Source: an uncultured Bacteroidota bacterium
GTDB lineage: Bacteria; Bacteroidota; Bacteroidia; Chitinophagales; Saprospiraceae
Assembly (NCBI GenBank): GCA_937861115.1
Contig: CALMBD010000168.1
Span: forward strand, 1-51,590
Length of the DNA: 51,590 nt
Direction of reading: 5' to 3'
Positions 8,265 to 17,875 of the stretch are shown here, piece after piece; within the stretch, counting starts at the first letter, position 1; every line of letters starts with the position of its first letter. Under the pieces are notes generated by a model. That model was given only the letters and a program-made list of their open reading frames with translations, ran no database searches and was not told the origin of the DNA. The position numbers and the translations under genes were made by a program.

Positions 8265-8380
8265 TGGGGATATTTTATGGAAAAATCGTAAGATATGCTT
8301 TCCTGCTGTGGAAACCCCCGAATCCCCGTACTTTTCGCCTCCATTGATAACTATTTGACCATCTTCTGATTTTTCCCTCG

Positions 8381-11065
8381 ATGAGCATCCATTTCCACCT
8401 CCGTTATTCCACCCGTTTCGGGCAAGACCTGTTTGTGATCATCGAAGCCGGTCAGGACGGCGCTGAACAGGCTGCCGAATATCCGATGACCTACCTTAAC
8501 GACGAACTATGGCAATGCAGCGTGGATGTCGGCCATGCGCCACAGGTGTTGTTCTATCGTTTTGAAATGCGGGAACAATCGGGTGAGATAAAAGAGGACT
8601 GGGGCCGTCGTCGTCTGGACTATTCCGGGAAAAACGATTTGCGGGTATTTGATTACTGGAATGTCCCCGGCGCTGTGGAAAACGCCTTCGAAACCCAAGC
8701 ATTTCGGGTCCTGGAGCCCGTAGAGGAGGCAAAAGAAGCAATAGCAAAAAAGGGATTTACCCACTATTTCAGGGTAAAGGCGCCCTTGCTTCGGAAGGAG
8801 GAAGTGCTGTGCATGGTTGGCCACGGTATTGCCCTGCGCAACTGGGATACCAAAGCGCCCCTGCTGCTCCGGCGTGACGGTGAAGGCTGGTTTTTACAAC
8901 TCGATCTTTCCGGCGAAAACTTTCCCCTGGGCTATAAATACGGCGTCTGGAACACCCGGACAAACCAGTTTATGGGGTTTGAGGGAGGCTCCAACAGAAC
9001 CCTGTATGCCGCTGCCACAGGCACCCGGGAACCGGCATTGACCATTCTGAACGATGGATTTGCGCGATTCCCCTCCCCAACCTGGCGCGGGGCCGGCGTC
9101 GCCATTCCCGTTTTCAGCCTGCGCAGCAAAAAGAGCTGGGGTGTGGGCGAATTCAGCGATATCCTGCTGCTGGTGGACTGGGCAAAGTCCGTCGGGCTCA
9201 AGATCATTCAACTGTTGCCTGTCAACGATACTACGGCCACCCATACCTGGGTCGATTCATACCCGTATTCGGCTGTTTCGGCTTTTGCCCTGCATCCGAT
9301 TTACCTGAATATGGAGCAATTGGCCGGCAAAAAACACGCTGCACTGCTGAAGCCGTATCAGAAAACACAAAAGACCTTAAATGCGCTTGAAGCGGTCGAC
9401 TACGAGGCCGTTATGAAACTAAAATGGGAGATCATCCGCCAGCTGTACCAGCTGCAAAAAGACGAATGGGCCGGCGACAAGGCCTACCAGGCCTATTTTG
9501 CGGAAAACCGGCACTGGCTTGGGCCATACGCCGCCTTTTGCAGCCTGCGCGACGCAAACGGTACGGCCGACTTCAGCAAATGGCCCTCGCAGAAGGTCTG
9601 CCAACCGGCAGAGGTGGAAAAGATGCTGTCGCCGGCATCAAAAAATTACGACGAGGTAGCCATCCATCTTTTTGTGCAGTGGCACCTGCACCTGCAGTTG
9701 AAGGCGGCAACTGATTATGCACATGAGCATGGTATCGCCGTAAAAGGTGACATCCCGATCGGCATCTACAGATACAGCTGTGATGCATGGGTAGCGCCTG
9801 AACTGTACAACATGAACATGCAGGCCGGCGCGCCGCCCGACGATTTTGCGGTGAACGGACAGAACTGGGGATTCCCCACATACAACTGGGCGCAGATGCA
9901 GGCCGACGGATTTGCCTGGTGGCGGCAGCGCTTTCACCAGATGAGCCTGTATTTCGACGCTTTTCGAATCGATCATATCCTCGGCTTTTTCCGCATCTGG
10001 AGCATTCCCATGGATGCCGTGGAAGGCATACTCGGGCATTTCGTGCCGGCCATTCCGGTCACGGAAGCGGAACTTTTGGAAAACGGGGTGGGATTCGATC
10101 GCGACCGGCTCTGCCGCCCATATATCACGGAACAGGTGTTGCACGATATTTTCGGCGCCGATATCAACTGGGTGGGAGAAAATTGTCTGCTGCCGCGCAA
10201 GGACGACCGCTTTGACCTGCGCCCCGAATTCGCCACACAACGTCTGGTGGAACAATACTTTGAAGGCCAGCCCGGCACCGGGCAACACATCAGGCTGCGC
10301 GACGGGCTGTACCGGCTGATCGCCAACGTTATATTGCTGGAGGGCGGCGCAGAGGAGAATGGTGCGCTGCATTTTCGCTTCGGCATGGAAAAAACATCAT
10401 CGTTCCAATACCTGCCCGAAGCCGTAAAGGGGCCGCTCAAAGCGCTGTATGTCGATTATTTTTACCGCCGGCAGGACGATTTCTGGCAGCGGGAAGCCAT
10501 GGAAAAACTGCCGGCCCTCAAGCGAGCCACCGAAATGCTCATCTGCGGCGAAGACCTCGGAATGGTGCCGCATTGTGTGCCGGATGTGATGAAAGAACTC
10601 GGCATCCTGAGCCTTGAGATACAGCGCATGCCCAAAGCGACCGGCGCCACCTTTTTTCACCCCAAAGATGCGCCATACATGTCGGTGGTGACGCCCTCCA
10701 CCCACGACATGAGCACTATTCGGGGCTGGTGGGAGGAAGACCACGACCTGTCGCAGCGGTTTTTCCGGGAAATACTCGGACTGGAAGGCTCCGCGCCGTA
10801 TTTCTGCGAGCCATGGCTCAATCGGGCCATACTCGAACAGCACTTTCAATCACCTGCCATGTGGAGTATTTTCCAGTTGCAGGACCTGCTCGGCATGGAC
10901 GAGAAACTACGCCGCGAAAATCCGCACGACGAGCGCATTAACATCCCGGCGAACCCAAAGCACTATTGGCGCTATCGCGTGCATATTATGTTGGAGGACC
11001 TGATGAAATCGGGGGAATTCAACGCGGCGTTGAAAAAGATGATCGCGGGAAGCGGCAGGGCTTGA
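8381..11065 (+). CDS. malQ: 4-alpha-glucanotransferase, DPE2 type with N-terminal CBM20 domains
   Basis: An 894-residue cytoplasmic enzyme that disproportionates maltodextrins or glycogen-derived glucans (amylomaltase, GH77). Two starch-binding CBM20-like modules fill about residues 1-115 and 130-240 (W-Q-C-S-V-D, LGYKYGVWN). The GH77 barrel follows, with the nucleophile D531 (FRIDHILGFFRIW), acid/base E724 (CGEDLGMVP) and the third acid D776 (TPSTHD). The length and tandem CBM20 match plant DPE2 and Bacteroidota MalQ rather than the shorter E. coli enzyme. Role: cytosolic maltose/glycogen turnover. A strong bidirectional hairpin begins inside the last ten codons. No sugar transporter or other glycogen gene is visible nearby. 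Confidence 0.93.
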   Translation: MSIHFHLRYSTRFGQDLFVIIEAGQDGAEQAAEYPMTYLNDELWQCSVDVGHAPQVLFYRFEMREQSGEIKEDWGRRRLDYSGKNDLRVFDYWNVPGAVENAFETQAFRVLEPVEEAKEAIAKKGFTHYFRVKAPLLRKEEVLCMVGHGIALRNWDTKAPLLLRRDGEGWFLQLDLSGENFPLGYKYGVWNTRTNQFMGFEGGSNRTLYAAATGTREPALTILNDGFARFPSPTWRGAGVAIPVFSLRSKKSWGVGEFSDILLLVDWAKSVGLKIIQLLPVNDTTATHTWVDSYPYSAVSAFALHPIYLNMEQLAGKKHAALLKPYQKTQKTLNALEAVDYEAVMKLKWEIIRQLYQLQKDEWAGDKAYQAYFAENRHWLGPYAAFCSLRDANGTADFSKWPSQKVCQPAEVEKMLSPASKNYDEVAIHLFVQWHLHLQLKAATDYAHEHGIAVKGDIPIGIYRYSCDAWVAPELYNMNMQAGAPPDDFAVNGQNWGFPTYNWAQMQADGFAWWRQRFHQMSLYFDAFRIDHILGFFRIWSIPMDAVEGILGHFVPAIPVTEAELLENGVGFDRDRLCRPYITEQVLHDIFGADINWVGENCLLPRKDDRFDLRPEFATQRLVEQYFEGQPGTGQHIRLRDGLYRLIANVILLEGGAEENGALHFRFGMEKTSSFQYLPEAVKGPLKALYVDYFYRRQDDFWQREAMEKLPALKRATEMLICGEDLGMVPHCVPDVMKELGILSLEIQRMPKATGATFFHPKDAPYMSVVTPSTHDMSTIRGWWEEDHDLSQRFFREILGLEGSAPYFCEPWLNRAILEQHFQSPAMWSIFQLQDLLGMDEKLRRENPHDERINIPANPKHYWRYRVHIMLEDLMKSGEFNAALKKMIAGSGRA

Positions 11066-11092
11066 TTGCAGCATTTCCCGCGACCATCTTTT
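11034..11092. terminator. Bidirectional terminator overlapping the 3' end of malQ
   Basis: 18-nt arms 11034-11051 and 11075-11092 are complementary at 17 of 18 (AAAAGATGATCGCGGGAA / TTCCCGCGACCATCTTTT), giving U-rich 3' flanks on both strands. The left arm lies inside the malQ coding region, which stops at 11065. It serves malQ and the leftward carbonic anhydrase gene. Confidence 0.8.
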
Positions 11093-11102
11093 GTCGTTCC
11101 TG

Positions 11103-11747
11103 TTATTCCCCCAGGTTATCGTATTCGAAAATGGAGTGGTGAAGCGGTGAGCCCGGCGGCAGCGTCGTAAGCGGTTTGATAATGCCGTCGTGCAGGTCGT
11201 ACACCCAGCCGTGCAGGTGCGGACGGCCGTGTTTTTTCCACGCATTTTGTACGATGGAAGTCTCCGCCAGATTTTGCACCTGTTCCTCGATATTCAATTC
11301 GATCAGGCGGTTGAGACGTTCGTCATCGGTGGGCAGACTCTCGATCTCGTTTTGGTAAAGGCGGTATACATCCTTGATATTGCGCAGCCACTTGTTGATA
11401 ATCCCGAATGAATGCCGCGTCATGGCCGCTTTCACACCACCGCATCCGTAATGGCCACACACTACCACGTGTTTGACCTCCAGTACTTCCACGGCGTATT
11501 GCAGTACACTGAGCAGGTTCAGGTCGGTATGGACGACCAGATTGGCCACATTGCGGTGGATAAATATTTCACCCGGCTGGGTTTGGGTGATTTCATTGGG
11601 TGGTACCCGGCTGTCGGAGCAGCCGATCCAGAGAAATTCAGGGCGCTGGATATTTACCAGCCGTTCGAAAAACTGCGGGTCTTCCAGTTTTTTTTCTTTT
11701 GCCCAGGCTTTGTTTTCGAGAAGAAGATGGTTAACCGTTCGTTCCAT
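11103..11747 (-). CDS. Beta-carbonic anhydrase
   Basis: A 214-residue cytoplasmic zinc enzyme interconverting CO2 and bicarbonate. Zinc ligands are visible: C43 and the D45/R47 dyad in CSDSRVP, and H99/C102 in GHYGCGG. The N-terminal helix ([15 protein letters not shown]) and the [11 protein letters not shown] segment are typical of the plant-type beta class. The start at 11747 (MERTVNHLL) is chosen because it fits the family; upstream in-frame residues are Cys/Lys-rich and lie within the SulP gene. The ATG lies 17 bp inside the 3' end of the SulP gene, suggesting translational coupling. Context implies a bicarbonate uptake-plus-hydration unit. Confidence 0.95.
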   Translation of the reverse strand: MERTVNHLLLENKAWAKEKKLEDPQFFERLVNIQRPEFLWIGCSDSRVPPNEITQTQPGEIFIHRNVANLVVHTDLNLLSVLQYAVEVLEVKHVVVCGHYGCGGVKAAMTRHSFGIINKWLRNIKDVYRLYQNEIESLPTDDERLNRLIELNIEEQVQNLAETSIVQNAWKKHGRPHLHGWVYDLHDGIIKPLTTLPPGSPLHHSIFEYDNLGE

Positions 11748-13311
11748 TTTGCTCAGTTTTAATGATTTGCACTGCTTGACCCGACAAACGCCGGACACTT
11801 ACATTTACGCCCCTGAAGTGGGCAGTCTGGATATATTCGTTGATAATTTCGGCATTGTCCAGATCGATAAATCCTGTCTTGCTCACATCGATCACCAGGT
11901 CGGCCCCTTCGGGGACTTTTTCCAGAATACGCTTGAGTTCGTATTTGTGCATGAAGGACATGTCCTTTTTGAACCGGATCAGGTGTGTATCCCCGTCTGC
12001 GATATACAGGATGGCGGATTTGTAATTATTGATAATAATAAAGGCTCCGCCGACAAACAGCCCCACACCGATTCCAACCAGCAGGTCGGTAAGCAGAATA
12101 GCCACGATCGTCACGACAAACGGAATGAGGTGCGCCCAGCCTTTTTCGTACTTGGCGATAAATATTTGAGGCTTGGTAAGTTTGTAACCTACCGAAATAA
12201 GCACAGCGGCGAGTGCCGCCAGGGGTATTTTATTCAACAGTCCCGGTATGGCCACGGCGCAAACTGCCAGGAGTATGCCGTGCAGGATCGTTGAGGTTTT
12301 GGTGCGTCCGCCGGAACTGACGTTTGCCGAACTGCGCACGATAACCGATGTGACGGGCATGCCGCCAATCATGCCCGAAGCGATATTGCCTATGCCCTGT
12401 GCCATCAGCTCCCGGCTGGTTGGCGTTCTTCGCTTGAATGGGTCAAGTTTGTCTATGGCCTCGATACTGAGCAGTGTTTCCAGACTGGCCACCACGCCAA
12501 GCGTAGCTGCTACAATCCACACTTCCTTATTGCCGATATGACTAAAGTCGGGGAAACTGAACTGCTGCAAAAACTCATTCATGGAACCCGCAACCGGGAT
12601 GGATACCATATGCTCGGCGTAAATGGCGAGCGACGGCGCTGCCACGTGGAATATTTCGTTTGCAATAATACCGAACAAAACGACCACCAGGGGAGCCGGC
12701 AGGTATTGCAACAACGGCTTTTTCCGGAGCGAGGAAGTATCCCACCAAAAAAGAAAGATCAGCGACACGACCGAAATAAGTATTGCTCCCGGAGTGAATT
12801 GCTGGTCAAGCATCCGCCAAAGCGCCGAGAACGTGTTTTCCCCGTCTGCCTGCTGAAAGGAAAGATCGCCTTCATAATCGCTGTCGTATCCCAATGCGTG
12901 GGGTATTTGCTTGAGGATAAGGATGAGACCGATGGCAGCAAGCATACCCTTGATCACCGCCGACGGCACAAAGTCGCCGACAATACCCGCACGCAACGCT
13001 CCCAAGGCAATTTGGATGCAACCTGCCAGCACTACGGCGAGCAAAAACACCTCAAACGAAGGAAGCGATTGTACCGCGCTCAGCACAATTACCGTAAGAC
13101 CTGCCGCCGGGCCGCTGACACTTAAAGGGGATTTGCTGATCAGGCCGACCACCACGCCACCTACCACACCGGCAATAATACCTGAGAAAAGAGGTACACC
13201 CGAGGCAAGCGCAACGCCCAGGCAAAGCGGAAGCGCAACCAGAAAGACGACAAGGGCAGCAGGTGCGTCGTACCGAAGGTTAGACGTCAGTTGGAAATAT
13301 TTTGACTTCAT
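11731..13311 (-). CDS. SulP family anion (probably bicarbonate) transporter
   Basis: A 526-residue inner-membrane protein with about 10-12 hydrophobic segments: SulP sulfate/bicarbonate transporter domain at about 15-400 ([55 protein letters not shown]) and a short STAS-like tail at about 430-515 ([20 protein letters not shown]). The overlap with a carbonic anhydrase gene argues for bicarbonate as substrate, as in known SulP-carbonic anhydrase pairings; this is inference, since SulP members also carry sulfate or other anions. It starts at the ATG at 13311 with the typical soluble N-terminus [15 protein letters not shown]. Confidence 0.9.
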   Translation of the reverse strand: MKSKYFQLTSNLRYDAPAALVVFLVALPLCLGVALASGVPLFSGIIAGVVGGVVVGLISKSPLSVSGPAAGLTVIVLSAVQSLPSFEVFLLAVVLAGCIQIALGALRAGIVGDFVPSAVIKGMLAAIGLILILKQIPHALGYDSDYEGDLSFQQADGENTFSALWRMLDQQFTPGAILISVVSLIFLFWWDTSSLRKKPLLQYLPAPLVVVLFGIIANEIFHVAAPSLAIYAEHMVSIPVAGSMNEFLQQFSFPDFSHIGNKEVWIVAATLGVVASLETLLSIEAIDKLDPFKRRTPTSRELMAQGIGNIASGMIGGMPVTSVIVRSSANVSSGGRTKTSTILHGILLAVCAVAIPGLLNKIPLAALAAVLISVGYKLTKPQIFIAKYEKGWAHLIPFVVTIVAILLTDLLVGIGVGLFVGGAFIIINNYKSAILYIADGDTHLIRFKKDMSFMHKYELKRILEKVPEGADLVIDVSKTGFIDLDNAEIINEYIQTAHFRGVNVSVRRLSGQAVQIIKTEQNGTNG

Positions 13312-13390
13312 ATGATGCTAAATCAACAACAATGTTGCAGATACCCGGCCTAACACCAAAGTATGTGATGTTGTTCGTGAAAAAAATAAA

Positions 13391-14137
13391 TTATCGTACG
13401 GGCGTCCACTCTTTCATGTATGACTTGCGTCGGAAAAGCAAAGACAGGCCTTCGCGCAAGTAAATGATTGTCAGACGAATATATCCGTATTCCCGAAAAC
13501 GACGGGGCGAGTGGTGCACGGCCAGGCGATAAAAATATCCGACATGCCCTTCTTTGTGCAGCCGGTAGAAAAGATTGCAGTCCTCCCCTGCCACAATCGT
13601 CTCATTGTAGCCGCCGATCTTTTCAAACACCGAGCGCCGGACGATCTGACATTCTCCTTTGGCCAGGTAAACACCAACCGAGAAAGACAGCCGGATGACA
13701 CTGTTCATCAGCAGGTGGTATAGTTTATCCATAAATCCCGACTCCTCAGGATACACCCAAATCGGTACCGTCGCGGCGACAAGGTCTTTTTGGGCGAATG
13801 TTGAAAGAAGATACCTGAAAAAGCGGTCTTTATCCCGGATATGAACATCGGCATCGGTGTGAAAAAGAATATCGCCACTGGCCTGGGCAGCACCCAGGTT
13901 GCGCCCTATAGCGATGTTTTGTTTGCCTTCGCTCTGGATAAACTTGATCCGATCGCCAAGTTTGGCCTGCCAGCCCCGCACCACCGCTGCGGTTTCATCT
14001 TTGCTGTCGGCATCTGAAATGATAACTTCCAGGTCGTATTTCCCCAGGTATTCTTCAAACTGGCCGATCGTGCGGCCTATATATTTCCCTTCGTTCTTCG
14101 TCGGGATAATAATGCTCAGTTTGATATGATCCACCAT
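13391..14137 (-). CDS. Family 2 glycosyltransferase
   Basis: A 248-residue GT-A fold glycosyltransferase. N-terminal LSIIIPTKNEGKYIGRTI is the nucleotide-sugar binding start. DADSKDET and the DxD-type HTDADVHI supply metal/nucleotide binding, and GEDCNLFYRLHKEG is the catalytic ED region. The C-terminus (about 215-248) is basic and amphipathic and may touch the membrane. The start at MVDHIKLS (14137) is chosen over MPVTSVKA eight codons earlier because the fold begins immediately. It is about 80 bp downstream of the SulP gene's other side (upstream neighbour gcvH is at 14233), same orientation but not tightly packed. Acceptor unknown. Confidence 0.85.
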   Translation of the reverse strand: MVDHIKLSIIIPTKNEGKYIGRTIGQFEEYLGKYDLEVIISDADSKDETAAVVRGWQAKLGDRIKFIQSEGKQNIAIGRNLGAAQASGDILFHTDADVHIRDKDRFFRYLLSTFAQKDLVAATVPIWVYPEESGFMDKLYHLLMNSVIRLSFSVGVYLAKGECQIVRRSVFEKIGGYNETIVAGEDCNLFYRLHKEGHVGYFYRLAVHHSPRRFREYGYIRLTIIYLREGLSLLFRRKSYMKEWTPVR

Positions 14138-14232
14138 AGCTTTTACAGAAGTAACCGGCAATAATACCGATTCAACGGGTTAACCGCGGGTTAATTTTTT
14201 GTAACCGAAGCATTTGGCGGGTTGCGCCGGTC

Positions 14233-14628
14233 TCATTTGGCCACGTGCGCCTGGTAAGCATCGGCGCTCATCAGGGTGTCGAGGTCAGCCGGGTTGTCCA
14301 GTTCCACTTTTACGATCCAGCCTTTTCCGTACGGATCTTCATTGATCAATCCGGGGTTTCCGCCTTTGGAATCGTCGAGATCGGCATTGAACTCCAGTAC
14401 CTTGGCTTTGAGCGGCATAAACAGGTCTGAAGTCGTTTTGACCGCTTCAACAGTTCCGAACACCGCATTGGCGTCAATGGTTTTGCCAACGGAATCTACT
14501 TCGACGTAAACCAGTTCGCCCAGTTCGCTCTGGGCAAATTCGGTGATCCCCACATAGGCTGTCTTGCCGTCTTCAGCGCGAATCCATTCGTGGTCTTCAG
14601 TGTATTTACAATTGCTTGGGAAGTTCAT
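14233..14628 (-). CDS. gcvH: Glycine cleavage system H protein
   Basis: A 131-residue lipoyl carrier that shuttles the aminomethyl group between the P, T and L proteins of the glycine cleavage system. The lipoylated lysine is K64 in [15 protein letters not shown], and the [18 protein letters not shown] and [13 protein letters not shown] segments are standard. The start [15 protein letters not shown] at 14628 matches the family length; the open frame continues upstream but the extension is not conserved-looking. A -7 box (TACTTTTG) lies 74 bp upstream. No gcvP or gcvT is in the window; lpdA at 22494 encodes the shared L-protein type enzyme. Confidence 0.96.
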   Translation of the reverse strand: MNFPSNCKYTEDHEWIRAEDGKTAYVGITEFAQSELGELVYVEVDSVGKTIDANAVFGTVEAVKTTSDLFMPLKAKVLEFNADLDDSKGGNPGLINEDPYGKGWIVKVELDNPADLDTLMSADAYQAHVAK

Positions 14629-14701
14629 TTCAAGTGTTGGTGATGAGTGATAACGTACCGCTGTTCCCGGTATTTGTGTGCCGGCGCCAAACAACGACTG
14701 G

Positions 14702-14709
14702 CAAAAGTA
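14702..14709 (-). promoter_or_regulatory. Candidate -7 box (TACTTTTG) for gcvH
   Basis: A perfect TAnnTTTG on the minus strand, 74 bp before the gcvH ATG. A TTTG lies about 31 bp further upstream, too far for the usual 19-21 spacing. Confidence 0.45.
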
Positions 14710-14889
14710 GCGTTTTTGGTTTTGAGGAAAATTTTGGGCGCAAAAAAAATTGCAACAGGACGGTATTTCTTCGCGGCGAACGGACAATTCGCCATTTTTG
14801 GATGCGTACGGCTTGCACAATTCGACAAAACTCTCCTTCTTTCGCGCTGAAATATTGTTCCAGACGCCTGTTCATGCACCGCACTGTCC

Positions 14890-14897
14890 TACTTTTG
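14890..14897 (+). promoter_or_regulatory. Candidate -7 box (TACTTTTG) for pepP
   Basis: A perfect TAnnTTTG on the plus strand, 57 bp before the pepP ATG at 14955. No properly spaced -33 element is evident. Confidence 0.45.
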
Positions 14898-14954
14898 TGC
14901 CGTGTTTGAAACCACCAGTACATTCCGTACACCCTCTATCGCTCCATTCAGGTT

Positions 14955-16256
14955 ATGAAATACAAGGCACTTAGTTCGGAACTTTATCAGTACAACCGCA
15001 AGCGGTTCATCCGTGAAATGAAACCGGGCACTATCGCCATCATCAACTCCAATGATCAGATGCCGCGCTCGGGCGACCAGTATTTTCCCTTTCGCCAAAA
15101 CGCAGGGATGTTTTACCTGAGCGGTATCGATCAGGAAGAAAGCATGTTGCTGCTTTTCCCCGACTGCCCGCGGGAAGGCCACAAGGAGGTGCTGCTGATC
15201 AAGCGCACCAACGAGCACATTGCCGTTTGGGAAGGTCACAAGTACACCAAGGAAGAGGCCAGGGCCGTATCCGGTATTGAAAAAGTCTATTTCCTCGATG
15301 AGGCGGAGGTTATGCTGAACGAGATGATCCTGCTTTCGGAAGGTATTTATTTGAATATCAACGAAAACGACCGCTTTATTTCCCCCGTGGAGCACCGCGA
15401 CCTGCGCTATGCCCGCAGCATCCAGCAATCGTACCCCGCCCACACGATCTATCGCGCCCAGCCGATTCTGAAAAAACTGCAAATGGTGAAAAGCCAGTGG
15501 GAAATCGATGTGTTGCAGCACTGCGTCGATATAACGGGCAACGCCTTTCGCCGCGTTCTGGATTTCGTCAAGCCGGGCGTTTGGGAATATGAGGTGGAAG
15601 CCGAGATCATCCATGAGTTTATCAGGAGCGGCACTACCGGCCACGCCTATCAACCTATCATCGGGTCGGGCAAAAACGCCTGCGTTCTGCATTATATCGA
15701 GAACAACCAGCAGTGCAAAGACGGTGACATGCTGCTCATGGATTTCGGCTGCGAATACGCCAACTATAACGCCGACCTTACCCGTACCATCCCTGTAAAC
15801 GGGGTGTTCACCGACCGTCAGCGCGCCGTTTACAACGCCGTACACCGTGTGCTGGTGGAGGCCCGCGCCCTGCTGGTGCCCGGCAATACCATCGACGAAC
15901 TCAACAAGGAAGTGGGCAAGATCATGGAAAGTGAATTGCTCGGCCTCGGCCTGATCAGCCGCTCCGATATCGAAAAGCAGCCCGAAGACAAACCCGCCTA
16001 CAAAAAGTACTTTATGCACGGCACCAGCCACCACCTCGGTCTCGACGTGCACGACCTGATGGGGCGTTACGAGCCTTTCCGCGCAGGCATGATTTTTACC
16101 TGCGAACCCGGCATTTATATTCTGGAAGAAAACCTCGGCGTACGCCTCGAAAACGATATTCTCATCACCGATAACGGCCCGGTCGACCTGTTCAAAAACA
16201 TTCCGATCGACGCAGAAGAGATCGAAGAACTGATGCACGCCGGTGTGATGGGGTGA
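14955..16256 (+). CDS. pepP: Xaa-Pro aminopeptidase (M24B)
   Basis: A 433-residue cytoplasmic metallopeptidase that removes the N-terminal residue preceding proline. The aminopeptidase P N-terminal domain fills about 1-165 (PFRQNAGMFYLSGI), and the pita-bread catalytic domain about 175-425. The five dinuclear-metal ligands are present: D263 and D274 (MDFGCEYANYNADLTRT), H359 (HGTSHHLGLDVHD), E384 (CEPGIYI) and E399 (RLENDILI). Its stop overlaps the start of the GT39-like gene (TGATG), so the two genes are probably co-transcribed and coupled although functionally unrelated by sequence. Confidence 0.95.
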   Translation: MKYKALSSELYQYNRKRFIREMKPGTIAIINSNDQMPRSGDQYFPFRQNAGMFYLSGIDQEESMLLLFPDCPREGHKEVLLIKRTNEHIAVWEGHKYTKEEARAVSGIEKVYFLDEAEVMLNEMILLSEGIYLNINENDRFISPVEHRDLRYARSIQQSYPAHTIYRAQPILKKLQMVKSQWEIDVLQHCVDITGNAFRRVLDFVKPGVWEYEVEAEIIHEFIRSGTTGHAYQPIIGSGKNACVLHYIENNQQCKDGDMLLMDFGCEYANYNADLTRTIPVNGVFTDRQRAVYNAVHRVLVEARALLVPGNTIDELNKEVGKIMESELLGLGLISRSDIEKQPEDKPAYKKYFMHGTSHHLGLDVHDLMGRYEPFRAGMIFTCEPGIYILEENLGVRLENDILITDNGPVDLFKNIPIDAEEIEELMHAGVMG

Positions 16257-17785
16257 TGGAGGGGTATTTTCGCGGCATGAAAAAAGCAGTGCCTTCGCCC
16301 CTGTGGTTGTTTAGCCTTTTTTTCCTGGGCGCCATGTTTTTGCCACGACTGGTCCCTCAGGGGCTGTTTGGCGACGGACTGCTGTATGCCTCCATGGCGC
16401 GCAACCTGGCCATTTCCAAAGGCAGTATGTGGGCGCCCTGGTTTTCGAGCGGATACTGGCTTGATTTCGCCAGCGGGGCGCCGTATTTCGAAAACCCACC
16501 TCTCATGATCTGGCTTCAGGCCGGCTTTTTTTGGCTGCTGGGCGACCACTGGTGGGTGGAAAAATGCTACGCACTGCTTGTTTTTTGCCTCAATGCCTGG
16601 CTCATCGTCCGGGTTTGGGAAATACCACTGCGCCAAACACCGCTCGAAAATCGCTACGGCTGGGTTCCGCTGCTGTCCTGGTACCTGATCACGCCGGTCA
16701 TTTGGGGCAATCCGAACAACCTGATGGATAATAACCTGACGACATTTTGCCTGCTGGCATTGTGGGCGGCACTCGATGGGTTGTTTTCAGGAAAAGGGGT
16801 GTGGATAAAACTGACCCTTGCCGGCGCATTTATTTATCTCGGCATCATGACCAAGGGCCCGGTAGCGCTTTATCCGGTAGCCCTGCCTTTTTTGTTTGCC
16901 TGTGTGGGCGGACTGGCCGATGGTCCGTTCCGGCAAAGGGCAGGCCGGGGACTTGTACAATCGGCCTGGATCGGCCTGGTTGCCGTCGGGCTGTTTGCAC
17001 TGATGCTTTACCTGGTTCCCGAATCGCAGCACTACTTTGAACAATACTGGCAAAGACGCCTCGGCGTGGTGTTGTCGGGTGTTCGGGAAGACGCAGAACT
17101 CAGCGGCTGGGCGCGATTGTATATCATCGTTATCCTGGTGAAGGAACAACCGGGTTTGATCGCGGTGTTTCTCTTGCTCCTTTTCCTGGCCCGAAGCAGA
17201 AATATCGATAACCAGGCCTTCCGGCGGGAACGCAGGATCAGTCTTTTGTTCCTGTTGCTCGGGTTTTCCGCGACCTTGCCGATCGCGCTTAGCGCCCGGC
17301 AGAACGGCATATACGTGATCCCCGGTATGCCCATGTTTGCCCTGGCAGCAGCATATTTTCACCTGCCCATCCTGCACTACTGGCTTGCAGAACCCGGAGC
17401 CAAAACCCGTCGTTTTTTGACCCGCCTGGGCCGCCTGTCATTTGCCGCAATATGCGGCCTGGCAGTTTATGTCGTTATGCTGTTCGGGCAGCCTGGCCGT
17501 GACAAGGATATCCTGCACGACCTGCCCTACATCCAACAGGCTATCCCTGCCGGATCGCAAGTCGCCGTATGCGAGCGCCTGATGTACAACCAGCAGGTGC
17601 ATACCTATCTCCAGCGCTTCCATCGTCTCGAACTCACGCGCGACTTGTCCTTGTGCCATTATGCCCTGACCGATCAAACCTGCGGCACGGAGATGGCGGA
17701 AGCATTGGCGGCAGGTGGCTTTTCCAGAAAAACCGCGATTGCTGCCCCCGAAGCAAGATTTATGATCTGGGAAAAAGATCGTTGA
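16256..17785 (+). CDS. ArnT/GT39-like membrane glycosyltransferase
   Basis: A 509-residue polytopic inner-membrane protein with about 11 hydrophobic segments. The N-terminal part resembles the PMT/ArnT superfamily: a first transmembrane helix, then a periplasmic loop with GDGLLYASMARNLA (acidic residue where the DE/DD catalytic motif sits), YFENPPLMIWLQAGFFWLLG, and later GIMTKGPVALYPVALPFLF. Such enzymes transfer sugars from polyprenyl-phosphate donors to lipid A or proteins. The ATG at 16256 overlaps the pepP stop by one base; a GTG at 16253 and an ATG at 16277 are alternatives. The acceptor cannot be read from the sequence. Confidence 0.8.
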   Translation: MEGYFRGMKKAVPSPLWLFSLFFLGAMFLPRLVPQGLFGDGLLYASMARNLAISKGSMWAPWFSSGYWLDFASGAPYFENPPLMIWLQAGFFWLLGDHWWVEKCYALLVFCLNAWLIVRVWEIPLRQTPLENRYGWVPLLSWYLITPVIWGNPNNLMDNNLTTFCLLALWAALDGLFSGKGVWIKLTLAGAFIYLGIMTKGPVALYPVALPFLFACVGGLADGPFRQRAGRGLVQSAWIGLVAVGLFALMLYLVPESQHYFEQYWQRRLGVVLSGVREDAELSGWARLYIIVILVKEQPGLIAVFLLLLFLARSRNIDNQAFRRERRISLLFLLLGFSATLPIALSARQNGIYVIPGMPMFALAAAYFHLPILHYWLAEPGAKTRRFLTRLGRLSFAAICGLAVYVVMLFGQPGRDKDILHDLPYIQQAIPAGSQVAVCERLMYNQQVHTYLQRFHRLELTRDLSLCHYALTDQTCGTEMAEALAAGGFSRKTAIAAPEARFMIWEKDR

Positions 17786-17814
17786 CCCGGGTCCGGTGGT
17801 TTTGAACGGATATG

Positions 17815-17861
17815 AAAAAAAAGAGGGGGTCTAGCGGCTGCGACACCCACTAAACCCCTCT
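17815..17861 (-). terminator. Terminator for the 982-residue T9SS gene
   Basis: On the minus strand 17861-17855 (AGAGGGG) pairs with 17828-17822 (CCCCTCT), followed by eight U residues from 17822-17815. It sits 15 bp past the T9SS gene stop and about 30 bp past the converging GT39 gene. Confidence 0.65.
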
Positions 17862-17875
17862 GAAACTAACTAATT

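Larger units (their letters stand above)
14629..14954. other. Divergent intergenic region between gcvH and pepP
   Basis: 326 bp without a credible gene. Several short frames are open across it on both strands but none has codon use or a start resembling its neighbours. It holds a perfect -7 box for each flanking gene (14702-14709 minus, 14890-14897 plus) and A/T-rich tracts around 14710-14755. Confidence 0.6.

Noticed and set aside
11473-12294. Open frame antisense to the carbonic anhydrase and SulP genes
   Set aside because: Both sense genes have clear catalytic or membrane signatures; this frame has none.
14889-16238. Long open frame antisense to pepP
   Set aside because: It mirrors the codon pattern of pepP, whose metal ligands and family match are clear; it has no recognisable domain.
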